From positions 124,001-188,000 of the forward strand of contig NZ_PIQF01000004.1 in NCBI RefSeq assembly GCF_003987275.1: a stretch of DNA of 64,000 nucleotides. Direction: 5' to 3'. A program made the position numbers and the translations under genes. Origin of the DNA: Idiomarina seosinensis. Lineage in GTDB: Bacteria > Pseudomonadota > Gammaproteobacteria > Enterobacterales > Alteromonadaceae. Of this stretch, positions 17,487 through 27,486 are shown piece after piece. The notes under the pieces are model-generated. The model saw only the letters and a program-made list of their open reading frames with translations, made no database searches and was not told the DNA's origin. Every line of letters begins with the position of its first letter. The first letter of the stretch is position 1.

Positions 17487-18416
17487 GTGTACAGATTATA
17501 TATGGGTTTGATAATCATGTTGCTTGCCGGCTGCACTCAGACTGGGTCTGAAAATTCCACCGGTATAACTTATCATTGCGGCCTTCAGTCATTAACGGCA
17601 ACCTTTGATCAGAACCAGGTGGTATTGAATATGCGTGGTGGGCAGCAGCAACTGCAACAACTGCCGGCGGCCTCTGGTAGCAAGTACCAGAACAAAGACG
17701 GTACTACCGTTTTTTGGTCTAAAGGGCACGAAGCTCAGGTAACCTGGCGCGGCGAACAACTCCCATTATGTATCGAATCCAGTTACCTACCGAATAATGT
17801 TGCTTTTCGTGGTAATGAACCGTTTTGGTTACTGACTTTTAATGGTCAACAGGCAACGCTTACCACTCCCGAAAAGGAGCAGCAATTTTCATTAGCAGGC
17901 GAGCGGCAAAAGGCGACTAACATAAACTCTGGTGATAACCAGTGGCAGATTGAAACGACAGCCGGCCACCAGTTAGAGGTCACCGATAAACTTTGTTACG
18001 ACTCAATGAGTGGCATTGCATACCCTTATCAGGTGACCCTACTGCATGGTGGCAATCAACTGAAGGGTTGCGGTGGACAGACTGAACAACTGATTCAAGG
18101 TAAACCACTGTCGGTAAAATCTATGTCTGGTTATACAACGACAATAGCCCAAACAGCAGAGCTGCAATTTTTACCCGACGGCCGGCTAGTCGGTTCGGAT
18201 GGCTGTAATCGTATTTTTGGACATTACAGTCTTCAGGGGGAAATAGCTCGGTTGAATATTGCTGGCAGTACCAAACGTATGTGCTCCGCTAAAACCATGG
18301 CATTTGCACAAAGTTTTACCGAACTATTGAATAACATTTTAAAAATTGACATAAAGGAAAAGGATATAGTGATCAAGGCACAGCAGGGTCAGCATCTTAC
18401 CTTGAGTAGTCAGTAG
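17487..18416 (+). CDS. Lipoprotein with MliC, COG3650-type and META domains
   Basis: A 309-residue exported lipoprotein; the lipobox LAGC places the acylated Cys near residue 15. It starts with GTG and GGGG lies upstream. Three modules are visible: an MliC-like lysozyme-inhibitor domain (YHCGLQSLTATF to the second Cys in PLCIES), a middle COG3650-type domain (FRGNEPFWLLTFNG), and a C-terminal META/HslJ domain (GRLVGSDGCNRIFGHYSL, CSAKTM). Proteins of this kind defend the envelope or sit in stress regulons, but the fused function is untested. The gap after the GAF gene is 30 bases. Confidence 0.85.
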   Translation: MYRLYMGLIIMLLAGCTQTGSENSTGITYHCGLQSLTATFDQNQVVLNMRGGQQQLQQLPAASGSKYQNKDGTTVFWSKGHEAQVTWRGEQLPLCIESSYLPNNVAFRGNEPFWLLTFNGQQATLTTPEKEQQFSLAGERQKATNINSGDNQWQIETTAGHQLEVTDKLCYDSMSGIAYPYQVTLLHGGNQLKGCGGQTEQLIQGKPLSVKSMSGYTTTIAQTAELQFLPDGRLVGSDGCNRIFGHYSLQGEIARLNIAGSTKRMCSAKTMAFAQSFTELLNNILKIDIKEKDIVIKAQQGQHLTLSSQ

Positions 18417-18443
18417 ATAGCGAAACCGCAGGCGAGGTTACTA

Positions 18444-18881
18444 GTGCAGTTAAAAAAATATACCGATTACGGGCTCAGGGTGCTGATATATCTGGCGGCT
18501 AAGCAAGAAGCTCGTCTGGTGACTATTGATGAGCTAAGCCGTACTTTTAATGCGCCACGAAACCATTTGAATAAAGTCATACATCAACTGGGCAAGGAAG
18601 GGTTTATAGAAACTCGCCGTGGTAAGAATGGTGGTTTCCAGCTGGGCATGAAAGCTGAAGATATTCGATTGGATCGCTTAATACGCACGCTGGAAGGCGA
18701 TGAATTCTGGATCGACTGTCACAATCCTGAGTGTAGTATTTTTCCAGTCTGTGAGTTAAAGCGCATCATTAATGAGGGCAAAGAAGTTTTCTATCGTCAC
18801 TTGTCCGAATACACTGTGGCTTCGTTGGTCAGTCAGCCCGAAAAAATACGCATATTGTGGCAAACCGAAGCCACTGAATAA
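18444..18881 (+). CDS. nsrR: Rrf2-family Fe-S regulator, NsrR-like
   Basis: A 145-residue winged-helix regulator. It begins with [18 protein letters not shown], the NsrR-type N-terminus with the helix-turn-helix around [16 protein letters not shown]. Three cysteines in [12 protein letters not shown] (92, 97 and 103) match the Fe-S ligands of NsrR, a nitric-oxide-sensing repressor. The start is GTG with GAGG six bases before it. No hmp gene is next to it; instead it follows the lipoprotein gene by 27 bases and precedes the amidohydrolase by 22. Assignment as NsrR is good but the regulon cannot be seen from here. Confidence 0.85.
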   Translation: MQLKKYTDYGLRVLIYLAAKQEARLVTIDELSRTFNAPRNHLNKVIHQLGKEGFIETRRGKNGGFQLGMKAEDIRLDRLIRTLEGDEFWIDCHNPECSIFPVCELKRIINEGKEVFYRHLSEYTVASLVSQPEKIRILWQTEATE

Positions 18882-18903
18882 TAAGCCTTTGGAGGCAAAC
18901 ATA

Positions 18904-20172
18904 ATGATAAAAAAAATAGCCTTAGGAATAACAGCCGCTCTGTTAACAAGCCAGGCGTCAGCCGCTGATTGGCTGCATTGCGGAAAAGTCTTTGATAGTG
19001 AATCTGGCGAGCTTAAAGGAGAGCACTACATTCAGGTTGAGGACGGTGAGATTAAACAGTTAACTCAACAGCGCCCCGAAGCTGCCGAGTTAACCGATCT
19101 TAGCGCTATGACGTGTTTGCCAGGCTTGATTGATTTGCATGTTCACCTAGACGGACAGTCTGGGCCACAATCCTATTTAAACCGATTTACCGAAGGCCCT
19201 GCAGATCTGGCCTTGATTGCTCAGAACTATGGCATGAAAACTTTAATGGCCGGGTTTACTACTGTTCGCAACCCGGGCGACTCTTATAATGTAACTATAG
19301 CTCTGCGGGATGCTGTCAATGCGGGCACGGTAATGGGCCCACGGATATACACTGCGGGTAAATCGTTGGCTACGACCGGTGGGCACGCTGATCCAACAAA
19401 TGGTGTCAAAGATGACCTAATGGGTCGTCCGTCGCCGGTTGAGGGAGTGATTAACAGTTCGGAAGATGCAAAGGAAGCGGTAAGGCAACATTATAAAGAG
19501 GGGGCTGACTTTATTAAAATTACCGCCACCGGTGGTGTTTTAAGCATGGCTTCTAGCGGCGAAAATCCGCAATTTACCGAAGATGAACTAAAAGCGTTGA
19601 TCGATATTGCCGATGATTATAACTTCCACGTTGCTGCTCACGCGCATGGTAAAGAGGGTATGCTTCGTGCGGTCAAGGCGGGCGTGAAAACGATCGAGCA
19701 TGGTACCTACATGGATGACGAAGTTATCGAGGCGATGAAAGAGCGAGGAACCTACTTAGTTCCTACAATTCTTGCGGGTAAATTTGTTGCTGAAAAAGCG
19801 AAAATTGATGGTTACTTCCCCGCCGTGGTGCGGCCCAAAGCAGCAAAAATTGGTCCTTTAATTCAGCAGACTTTTGCAGAAGCTTATGAAGCTGGCGTAA
19901 ACATTGCGTTTGGCACCGACAGTGGTGTATCGGCGCATGGTGACAATGCATTGGAGTTCCAGTATATGGTTGAGGCTGGGATGCCGGAAGCTGAAGCGAT
20001 TCAGGCAGCGACTTCGGTAGCGGCCGGAATTCTAAAAAACGACAAGTTGGGTGTTATTAAAGAAGGCAACCTAGCTGACATAGTCGCCGTAAAAGGTAAC
20101 CCACTGGAAGATATTACCACATTGCAAAACATCGGTTTTGTGATGAAGAACGGCGATATCGTTAAACGTTAG
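18904..20172 (+). CDS. Exported amidohydrolase (Xaa-Pro dipeptidase/imidazolonepropionase-like)
   Basis: A metal-dependent hydrolase of about 422 residues. The ATG at 18904 with GGAGG about 8 bases upstream starts a signal peptide ([20 protein letters not shown]); the open frame extends into the nsrR-like gene but lacks coding sense there. The metal site HVHLDG (residues 79-84), a carboxylated-Lys candidate in [10 protein letters not shown], the HAHG and TIEHGTY histidines and the FGTDSG Asp make an intact binuclear centre. Relatives act on dipeptides, imidazolonepropionate or related amides. It meets the MaoC gene with zero bases between the two stop codons. Confidence 0.88.
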   Translation: MIKKIALGITAALLTSQASAADWLHCGKVFDSESGELKGEHYIQVEDGEIKQLTQQRPEAAELTDLSAMTCLPGLIDLHVHLDGQSGPQSYLNRFTEGPADLALIAQNYGMKTLMAGFTTVRNPGDSYNVTIALRDAVNAGTVMGPRIYTAGKSLATTGGHADPTNGVKDDLMGRPSPVEGVINSSEDAKEAVRQHYKEGADFIKITATGGVLSMASSGENPQFTEDELKALIDIADDYNFHVAAHAHGKEGMLRAVKAGVKTIEHGTYMDDEVIEAMKERGTYLVPTILAGKFVAEKAKIDGYFPAVVRPKAAKIGPLIQQTFAEAYEAGVNIAFGTDSGVSAHGDNALEFQYMVEAGMPEAEAIQAATSVAAGILKNDKLGVIKEGNLADIVAVKGNPLEDITTLQNIGFVMKNGDIVKR

Positions 20173-21066
20173 TTAGTCGTCCGAAAACTTAATTTTACCG
20201 TCTAATTGGGCGTGGGCATGGTCAGCACTGCGAACTTCGTAGCGGTGCTCATCATCGTCTTCATGTACCCATAGCTGAACTCGAGCTGGTAATACTACTG
20301 GACGTTTAAAGTTAACATCAATATGAGTAGCGGCTTGGCCCACTTGCCGCTCGATTTCGGCTTGAGCTCGCGCCATCATGTACATACCGTGAATTATCGG
20401 CTTTTTAAAACCAAACCAGCGAGACGTTAAAGCGTGCAGGTGAATTGGATTAAAGTCGCCGGAAACCCTCGCGTAGCGTCGACCCATCCCAGAACCAAGT
20501 TGCCAGTGACAGTGGTTTACCCAGCCCGGCTGGGGTTCAAATGCTTTTGTCGCTGTTTTCCGATTGGGTGTCGAAGAAGTCTGCCTGCTCATCACTTGAT
20601 AGGTGCTCTTGCAAGTAACAACGAGCTGCTTAGCTTGATAGAATTTCACGATAAATTGTGGACGTAACCGGCGTGGCGAGACATCAGGGCCGCGGGCTGG
20701 TAATTTTACTATCGCGTCAAGGTTAAAACCGGCCTCTGGATCTATGCGACTATGCTGTTCAAGGGAATTATTAACATGAACCAGCCCGGGAGCTGGCCAC
20801 GGAAAGCTGTTGTCCAGCATTTGCGCAAGGTGTGTGCGTTGCGCAAGGCAATAGAATAACGCCAGAGGGATGTCGCTGATAAAGCCGCCAAACATCTGTT
20901 GGTAGGTGCTTAGCTTTTTATTATCAATTTTTTCGATAAAAAACTGATGCTGTAGCTCAGCTTTTTCGGCTTGCGTATTATCGACGCGATTTAATGTTAG
21001 CAACGATTTAACTAACATACTCGGCATAGCGGGTAAGCGTTTATTTGAATTGGCCGGCGTTTCCAT
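20173..21066 (-). CDS. MaoC-like hotdog-fold dehydratase
   Basis: A 297-residue protein with a hotdog-fold MaoC-type domain in the C-terminal half. The R-hydratase signature YARVSGDFNPIHLHA (Asp and His catalytic residues) and KKPIIHGMYMMARA are clear. An N-terminal ~150-residue region looks like a second, degenerate hotdog. Such proteins hydrate enoyl thioesters in fatty-acid metabolism; the physiological substrate is unknown. It follows sbcC on the minus strand by 4 bases, so it may be part of the sbcDC transcript. Confidence 0.88.
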   Translation of the reverse strand: METPANSNKRLPAMPSMLVKSLLTLNRVDNTQAEKAELQHQFFIEKIDNKKLSTYQQMFGGFISDIPLALFYCLAQRTHLAQMLDNSFPWPAPGLVHVNNSLEQHSRIDPEAGFNLDAIVKLPARGPDVSPRRLRPQFIVKFYQAKQLVVTCKSTYQVMSRQTSSTPNRKTATKAFEPQPGWVNHCHWQLGSGMGRRYARVSGDFNPIHLHALTSRWFGFKKPIIHGMYMMARAQAEIERQVGQAATHIDVNFKRPVVLPARVQLWVHEDDDEHRYEVRSADHAHAQLDGKIKFSDD

Positions 21067-21070
21067 TGCG

Positions 21071-24000
21071 TTACTCTGTCCTCATCATAATTTTGCTACC
21101 ACCACGCTGACGAATCACATCAATCCGATCGTGCAGTCGATCCTTTAATTCTCGCACATGCGAGATGATTCCAATAGTCCGACCACTGGAGCGAAGCTCC
21201 GCGAGTACATCGATAGCGGCATCCAGTGCTTCATCGTCCAGGCTGCCAAAGCCTTCGTCGATAAACAATGTGTCCAGCCGGATTCCCCCGGCATAGCTTT
21301 GCACTACATCTGACAGCCCCAGCGCCAGCGCAAGAGCCGCCATAAAACTTTCACCACCAGACAGCGTTTTGGCACTTCGCTGCTGCCCGGTATAGGTATC
21401 CTCAACTAATATGGTTAAGCCCCCTGCAGAACGTGCGTCGCTAACAGATTCGTCGCGAATCAGCTGATAGCGTCCGTGGGTCATTTTGGTCAAACGTTGA
21501 GACGCAACGCGTAGCACGTCGTCAAGCAGTACGCCGAGCACAAACCGATGCAAACTAAGTCGCTGAGGGTTGGTGCCAGAGGCAACATCTGCCAGAGTTC
21601 CACTAACAGCATACCGTTTATGTAGGGTGTCTGCTCGCTTTTTAGTTAAACTTAGCCGCTGCTGCATGTTTTGTAGCTGGCTTTGCTGATCACGTGCCGT
21701 TAGCCAACGACTTTCGGCCTCAGAAAATGTTTGCTGCAGTTCGTCCTTAGCTTTCTCTAAAGCAATAGTATCGGGCCGCTGCACACCTTTTAACTGTTGC
21801 TCAAGTTCAGCTAAAACACTAGTTACGGTATGTTGCTGTTGCCGAAAAGATTGCAGCTTTTTTTCCAGCTGCTGGCGCTGCTCAGAAGTTAGTAGCGCTT
21901 CTCTATACTGCTGCTGTGAGGAAAACCCAAGTTGTTGCCGTTGCTGTATCAGTTGCTGTTCAAGTTTTTCAGCTTCCGCGTTTAAGTCGGCAAGTTGCTT
22001 CTCGCCTTCGTTAACCTGTAATTTTTTGGCGGATAGCTGTTGCAGTATTTCTTGCAGCTGCTGGGTTGCTTGCTTTTGCCGTTGCTGATTATCTTGTAAT
22101 TGTTGCTGCTGCTCTGCTAACCGCTTTTGTAACGCATCAGCATCGCGCATTGCTTCTGGTACTTCTGCTTGTAGCTGCTGCAGGTTTTGGGCAGTCACTT
22201 TAAGGTCAAGTTGTTGCTGGTGCAGCTGGTGTGTTTGTTGGTCTAACTGCTCTGAGTCATTATCAGATTGCTGGCGCTGTTGTTTTAGCTGCTTTTGCTC
22301 GGTTGATAATTGCTCAAGCTGTTGCTGTTGTTGGTGCTCTTGCGCAGACAGTTGTTGCTCGAATTGTTCAAGCTGTTCTGCGCTTTCTAGCTTGCCAAGT
22401 TGCTGTAACTGTTGCTCTAATAACTCTATTTTTTGTTGGGTTTGGTACAGCTCCTGCTCTTTATTCTGTTGCAGCAGCTGTTGTTTTTGGAACGCTTCTC
22501 TTGCTTCGATCACTTGCTGATGTTCAATGACTTCATGTTCGTTCGCTAAACTAGGTTCGGGGTGTTGCCGCGAACCACAAACAGGACAGGGCTGACCGGA
22601 CTCAAGTTGTTGTGCCAGGTTGCTGGCCTGGCTTTGGTACCACAGTTGCTCGAGTTGCTGACTGCGTTGTCCGGCCGCCTGCGTTTGCGATGCAAGTTCC
22701 TGTAATTGCTTTTGCTGTTGAGCTGCTTGATCGACAAGAGGTTGTCGTTGTTCGCTTAGCTGTTGATGTTTTATCAGCTGTTGTTTTTGATCCGTTAATC
22801 GTTGGCGTTTGATATCTGTATTTTGGTGCTGCGTGATACTTTTTTCGAGCGTTTCGATGGTTTGTTCGGTGTGACTAATTTGCTCTTTTCGCTGTTGCTT
22901 TTGTTGCTTAGCCTGATCCACCTTCATCTGCTGTTGATGAACGGCGTCAGCCTGTTGCTGATGTTGTTGTTGCAACTCGGTTAACGATTTAAGTTTGGGC
23001 AGCCATTGCTGTTGTTGCTGAATTGATTGAGTCAACTGGCTGTTTTCTTGTTCAAGCTGATCAGCCAGTGCTTTTTCCTGCTCTGCCTGTTGCTGCTTTA
23101 AGTCGAGTTCTTCAAGCTGCTGCTGCCAACTGTTAAGCGCTTGCTGCTGTTGTTTTAACCGCTCTTTAACCAGCGTCAGTCGCTGTTCATATGGAACCAG
23201 TTGCTGGGCCTGATTCGCACGCTCGAGCTGCTGCTGGATAGCATCAAATTCAGGTTGGCGTTGCTCGAGCTCTGTTTTTTGTTCAGTTAAGCGCTGCTGT
23301 TGATTGAACTGTTCAAGACAATGCTGAGCTGCCTGCAATTCTGATAACTTTTTCTGAAACCTGTCAGCTAGCATCTTTTTGTCATTTTCTAATGCTTGTA
23401 CCTGCTCAGAAAATTGGTTTAATTTCCAGTTCAGCTGTTGCTCATCTTCAGCATCTGCCTCATCCAATAATGCCGCTAGGGTCTGCTGATGTTGGCGCAT
23501 TTGCTGGCGAATATCTTTTGCCTGTTCCTTAAGTTGTTCTTCGATATGTTGGTAGCGGTGAGTTTGAAAAAGTTGAGCAAATATATTTTCGCGTTCGCCA
23601 GCGTCAGCGGTCAGCAGCTCTCTAAATTTGCCCTGGGGTAACACAACAACTTGTCTAAATTGATCCGCTTTTAGTCCAATTATTTGTTCGAGCTGAGCTG
23701 TTACCTCATTAACTTTTCGGCTTGCCAATAACTGTTTGTCAGCCGCATCAAGCTCTAGCGTCGGCTCTACGTCTGTTTTGATTTGCCAGAGATTAGCGCT
23801 GGCTCGTTCCTCTTTATAACCTTCGCCACGAAGCTTAGGGCGTTGCTGAGTTGGTGTGCGTTGTACGTGATAACAGCGGTCGCCTATCGAAAAAACAAAG
23901 TTAACCTGGGTGATGAGATCGGCGGCCGCATGATGGCACCGCATTTGTTCACCTTGTCTTTCAGCACCGGTTGTTTTGCCAAATAGTGCGTAGCTGATTG

Positions 24001-24139
24001 CGTCAAGTATCGTCGTTTTTCCGGCTCCGGTAGCACCGTTAATTAGAAAAAGTGGGTGCTCACCCAGCTCATTAAAGTTAATGTTCTCGGTACCGGCAAA
24101 AGGCCCAAATGCTTGCATGGAGAGTAATAGCGGCTTCAT
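21071..24139 (-). CDS. sbcC: Exonuclease subunit SbcC
   Basis: A 1022-residue SMC-like ATPase subunit of the SbcCD nuclease, which processes DNA hairpins and blocked ends. Walker A NGATGAGKTT is near residue 34, the zinc hook CPVCGS near 518, the signature KTLSGGESFM near 925 and Walker B DTLFIDEGFGSLD near 960. The long coiled-coil arms are unusually rich in glutamine, with many QQQ runs, seen on the plus strand as long CTG/TTG-type tracts. The start overlaps the sbcD stop by 4 bases (ATGA). Confidence 0.97.
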   Translation of the reverse strand: MKPLLLSMQAFGPFAGTENINFNELGEHPLFLINGATGAGKTTILDAISYALFGKTTGAERQGEQMRCHHAAADLITQVNFVFSIGDRCYHVQRTPTQQRPKLRGEGYKEERASANLWQIKTDVEPTLELDAADKQLLASRKVNEVTAQLEQIIGLKADQFRQVVVLPQGKFRELLTADAGERENIFAQLFQTHRYQHIEEQLKEQAKDIRQQMRQHQQTLAALLDEADAEDEQQLNWKLNQFSEQVQALENDKKMLADRFQKKLSELQAAQHCLEQFNQQQRLTEQKTELEQRQPEFDAIQQQLERANQAQQLVPYEQRLTLVKERLKQQQQALNSWQQQLEELDLKQQQAEQEKALADQLEQENSQLTQSIQQQQQWLPKLKSLTELQQQHQQQADAVHQQQMKVDQAKQQKQQRKEQISHTEQTIETLEKSITQHQNTDIKRQRLTDQKQQLIKHQQLSEQRQPLVDQAAQQQKQLQELASQTQAAGQRSQQLEQLWYQSQASNLAQQLESGQPCPVCGSRQHPEPSLANEHEVIEHQQVIEAREAFQKQQLLQQNKEQELYQTQQKIELLEQQLQQLGKLESAEQLEQFEQQLSAQEHQQQQQLEQLSTEQKQLKQQRQQSDNDSEQLDQQTHQLHQQQLDLKVTAQNLQQLQAEVPEAMRDADALQKRLAEQQQQLQDNQQRQKQATQQLQEILQQLSAKKLQVNEGEKQLADLNAEAEKLEQQLIQQRQQLGFSSQQQYREALLTSEQRQQLEKKLQSFRQQQHTVTSVLAELEQQLKGVQRPDTIALEKAKDELQQTFSEAESRWLTARDQQSQLQNMQQRLSLTKKRADTLHKRYAVSGTLADVASGTNPQRLSLHRFVLGVLLDDVLRVASQRLTKMTHGRYQLIRDESVSDARSAGGLTILVEDTYTGQQRSAKTLSGGESFMAALALALGLSDVVQSYAGGIRLDTLFIDEGFGSLDDEALDAAIDVLAELRSSGRTIGIISHVRELKDRLHDRIDVIRQRGGSKIMMRTE

Positions 24140-25278
24140 TCATTACGCTCCTGTTTAGCTATATCTTCAATTAGAGCTGCGAGATGTTGGCGCTGCTGTT
24201 CTGAGATTGGCTGTTCCTGTACCTGGTTGAAAAAGTCGGCAAACACATCCAAATCGGAACGTTTTAGTTGTTCGCGTGCAGCGGCGATGGTGTCTCCGAC
24301 TTGGGCCTGAAAACGCTGTTTTCTAAGCTCGAGCACATTAGGGTAAACTTGCCGAAGCCTGGCCATTGGGTTTAGTAGTGCTTCCTTATCGGTTAACACC
24401 ACTTGCAGGTAATCGTTGCGGGCATTATCGTGCTCTGCTCGTTCAATGAGTTCCGTCAGTGACCCCGTTAACACTCTAACATCGTGTTTTGGAATGAGCG
24501 CTAACTGCTCGGTTTTTACCTCACCGTCTTTATTAATATCGACTTTAGTTAGCGCTTTTTTATGGTGTTGTTCAGAAAAGCTGTATTTCATTAATGAACC
24601 ACTGTAACGGATGTTGGTTTGACCCTTATACTGTGGCTGGTGAAGATGGCCCAACGCGGTATAGTTAAAGTCTTTAAATAACTGCCAGTCGACTCTATCA
24701 GCCCCGCCAATAGATAATGGCCTTTCTGATTCTGATTCGCTGGCACCGTCGAGGTAGCAATGACTAATTAGCACGTTTCGAGCCGTTTGCTGATGGCTTA
24801 AATGGGTAAGCAGTGCCTGATGAGCTTGATTGTAGTCTTTTACAGTTTGTTGCGTAAATTGAGCAACTTGCGCAGGGTCGTGAAAGGGAACTCCCCAAAA
24901 ATAAACCGGGCCGTGCTGATCCTCAAGGATAACCGGTTCAAGCATCTGCTCAAACGAGGTAATTAAGTGCAGCCCAGACTGTTTAAGCTGGTTAGCGGCA
25001 AAGCCTAAACGCTCGGCGCCGTCATGGTTGCCTGAAATCGCAATTATTGGCACCTTGTAATTGGTCAGGCACTGATTAACAAACTCATTGAATAGCGCAA
25101 CTGCTGCACTGGGTGGAACCGAACGGTCGTAAATATCACCAGCAATAACGACAACATCGGGCTTATATTGCTCGATGTATTGTAATACCTGATCAACACA
25201 GTAGCGTTGATCATCTAGCAGTGATAGCTGATGGAAAAGCCGTCCCAAATGCCAATCGGACGTATGCAGAATTCTCAT
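24136..25278 (-). CDS. sbcD: Exonuclease subunit SbcD
   Basis: The 380-residue nuclease subunit of SbcCD with the metallophosphoesterase motifs in order: DWHLGR (residues 8-13), GDIYDRS, GNHDG, HCYLDG and GHLHQPQ. These coordinate two manganese ions for 3'-5' exonuclease and endonuclease activity. It is translationally coupled to sbcC. Upstream lies the betT-like gene with its own terminator, so sbcD probably has its own promoter in the ~80-base gap. Confidence 0.97.
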   Translation of the reverse strand: MRILHTSDWHLGRLFHQLSLLDDQRYCVDQVLQYIEQYKPDVVVIAGDIYDRSVPPSAAVALFNEFVNQCLTNYKVPIIAISGNHDGAERLGFAANQLKQSGLHLITSFEQMLEPVILEDQHGPVYFWGVPFHDPAQVAQFTQQTVKDYNQAHQALLTHLSHQQTARNVLISHCYLDGASESESERPLSIGGADRVDWQLFKDFNYTALGHLHQPQYKGQTNIRYSGSLMKYSFSEQHHKKALTKVDINKDGEVKTEQLALIPKHDVRVLTGSLTELIERAEHDNARNDYLQVVLTDKEALLNPMARLRQVYPNVLELRKQRFQAQVGDTIAAAREQLKRSDLDVFADFFNQVQEQPISEQQRQHLAALIEDIAKQERNE

Positions 25279-25315
25279 CCGTTAAATCCTGTCCGCAAAA
25301 AACATATATTACCAC

Positions 25316-25342
25316 AATAAAAAAAGCCGCCCGCAGGCGGCC
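25316..25342 (-). terminator. Rho-independent terminator of the betT-like gene
   Basis: On the minus strand GCCGCC, loop TGCG, GGCGGC is followed by seven T residues (25325-25319). It sits 16 bases after the BCCT stop and before sbcD, separating the two transcripts. Confidence 0.9.
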
Positions 25343-25357
25343 TTAATTACTTGGTTG

Positions 25358-27397
25358 TTACTTCTTGGTTTCCATATCCTGCAAATCCTCATCATGTTTG
25401 TCCATCTCCCAAGGCAGCACGCCCGGGCTGTTGTGTCGGAAGTGCAGGTAGTTTTCAAACTGGTTAATAACGTCGTTAATAATATCAGTCCTTTCCCATC
25501 CGTAGAGGTTATAAGACTGTCCCCCCTGACGCAGAAACACTTCCGCACGATAATATATTTCGCGGTTCTTATCGTTAGTTAGTGCAAACTCTGGTAGCAG
25601 GTAATCGCGCAGCCTGATCTCGTAGGCAAAGTCCAGCTCCTTGCCCCGTTCTACACTCAGTATAATGCGGTTGTGGTCGCGATCCTCGCTAAACTCTGCC
25701 GGCCAGCCTGAATCTTTCAGTTCATCCCGAACATGTTTTAACGACTTCTCTGCGGTGCCATAGATGAAGTCGAGCACCGGCTCTTCTTTCGGAAAGTCGA
25801 CTAACCCGGATAAACGCTTTTTCCAGTAGTCCGGGCCTTCGTTAACGCCTCGGCGGTGAGCGTGTCGGTGACTTTGCAGACTATTATATTGATGGCCTTC
25901 TATGACTAACGCTCGCCACATACCGACGGCGGATATTAAGATAATGACTGCGAACGGCAAGGCGCTGGTGATTGCCGCAGTTTGCAGTGCGCCCAGTCCT
26001 CCGGCCAGCAACAGTACTGATGCAACAATACCTTCCGTCGAGGCCCAAAATACTCGTTGCCAGACCGGTGTCTCCAGCATCCCTCCTGAGGATAAGGAAT
26101 CAATAACTAATGAGCCGGAATCCGATGAGGTGACAAAAAAGGTTATGATCAGAATAACCGTGGCAAAACTAATTATGCTAGTTAATGGCAAGTTCTCATA
26201 CAGCTTGAACAGCGCTATCGCCTGATTATTTTGTACTTCGCCGATTAGCGAGGTATAACCTTCGTTCATAATCATGTTAAGCGCGGTGTCGCCAAATACA
26301 GCAAACCAGAAGAAGGTGAATATCGACGGTACCAGCATAACGCCAAAAACATATTGGCGAATTGTCCGGCCGCGGCTAATTTTGGCGATAAATAGACCGA
26401 CAAACGGCGCCCAGGCGATGGTCCAGCCAAAGATAAAGAGTGTCCAGTTACCGATCCAGTCGCTGCGGGAATATGCCTGAAGATTAAACGTGCGCTCGAC
26501 AATTCCGCTTAAATAGGCGCCGGTATTTTGTAAAAATGTCTCTAGTATGTGGACGGTCGGTCCGGCAAAGAAGACAAACAGCAATAAAAACATGACCAAT
26601 GTCATATTCAGCAGCGACAAGCGCTTAATGCCTTTATCCATACCGGCCACAACTGAGCCTATAGCCGCCAGGGTAATAACTGCGATGGCTATAATCTGGA
26701 CCGTCGAGCCAATGGGAATGTCTTCCCACAAATAGTTCAGACCGGTATTAATTTGAATCACCGATAAACCTAGAGTGGTAGCAATACCGAACATGGTACC
26801 CAGTATTGCAAAGGTATCGACGGCATGTCCGGCAGCGCCGTTAATTTTGTCGCCAATTAACGGGTATAACGTGGAGCGCATGGAAAGTGGTAAACCGTGC
26901 CGAAATGAGAAATAGGCCAAAACCAAGCCAACCAAACCGTAGATTGCCCATATGTGGAAACCCCAGTGGAAGTATGCAATCTGCATGGCTTGCTTTGCTG
27001 AGCTAACCGATTCGGCGGCGCCGGCCGGGGGTTCGGAATAATGTAAAACTGGCTCAGCAACACCGAAAAATAGCAGTGCGATACCATATCCTGCGGAAAA
27101 CAGCATGGCAAACCAGGAGGTAAAACTATATTCCGGTTCACAATGATCAGGGCCTAGCTTTATCCGTCCCCATTTAGAGACCCCGACCCCAACGATAAAC
27201 ATTAAGAACAGTGCTACGGCCAGCATATAAAACCAGCCGAAATGTGTGGTTATGGCTGCTAGTGTACTATCGAATAACTCACCAGCTTTTTCAGGTGCAC
27301 TTAAGGTTCCAATCACCAATAACGCGATGACAAAAATGGCGGGTAAGAACACCGGAAATAGTATGGCATGATGCCAGGGCTTTTTTTCGGTTGACAT
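25358..27397 (-). CDS. betT: BCCT-family transporter, BetT-like
   Basis: A 679-residue betaine/choline/carnitine transporter with about twelve helices and a C-terminal cytosolic domain of roughly 150 residues, similar in length and layout to choline transporter BetT. The helix-8 region FGWTIAWAPFVGLFIAKISR carries the conserved tryptophans of the substrate pocket. The C-terminal segment around LRQGGQSYNLYGW resembles BetT tails, which respond to osmolarity. No betA or betB is adjacent. Choline or betaine uptake for osmoprotection is the likely role, by family. Confidence 0.85.
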   Translation of the reverse strand: MSTEKKPWHHAILFPVFLPAIFVIALLVIGTLSAPEKAGELFDSTLAAITTHFGWFYMLAVALFLMFIVGVGVSKWGRIKLGPDHCEPEYSFTSWFAMLFSAGYGIALLFFGVAEPVLHYSEPPAGAAESVSSAKQAMQIAYFHWGFHIWAIYGLVGLVLAYFSFRHGLPLSMRSTLYPLIGDKINGAAGHAVDTFAILGTMFGIATTLGLSVIQINTGLNYLWEDIPIGSTVQIIAIAVITLAAIGSVVAGMDKGIKRLSLLNMTLVMFLLLFVFFAGPTVHILETFLQNTGAYLSGIVERTFNLQAYSRSDWIGNWTLFIFGWTIAWAPFVGLFIAKISRGRTIRQYVFGVMLVPSIFTFFWFAVFGDTALNMIMNEGYTSLIGEVQNNQAIALFKLYENLPLTSIISFATVILIITFFVTSSDSGSLVIDSLSSGGMLETPVWQRVFWASTEGIVASVLLLAGGLGALQTAAITSALPFAVIILISAVGMWRALVIEGHQYNSLQSHRHAHRRGVNEGPDYWKKRLSGLVDFPKEEPVLDFIYGTAEKSLKHVRDELKDSGWPAEFSEDRDHNRIILSVERGKELDFAYEIRLRDYLLPEFALTNDKNREIYYRAEVFLRQGGQSYNLYGWERTDIINDVINQFENYLHFRHNSPGVLPWEMDKHDEDLQDMETKK

Positions 27398-27486
27398 GTA
27401 ACACTCCTGTTTGTCGGTGTTATTTCCTTAGTGATAGTTATAACGTACTAATGAAAAAGCATAAAAGCTCACTTTATTTTAACAAC

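Noticed and set aside
18772-18903. N-terminal extension of the amidohydrolase frame
   Set aside because: This part overlaps the nsrR-like gene, lacks a start signal and would hide the signal peptide; the start at 18904 is better.
22000-23300. Triplet-rich tracts that look like tandem repeats
   Set aside because: They follow the codons of the glutamine-rich SbcC coiled coil and are interrupted at irregular intervals; not a repeat array or CRISPR.
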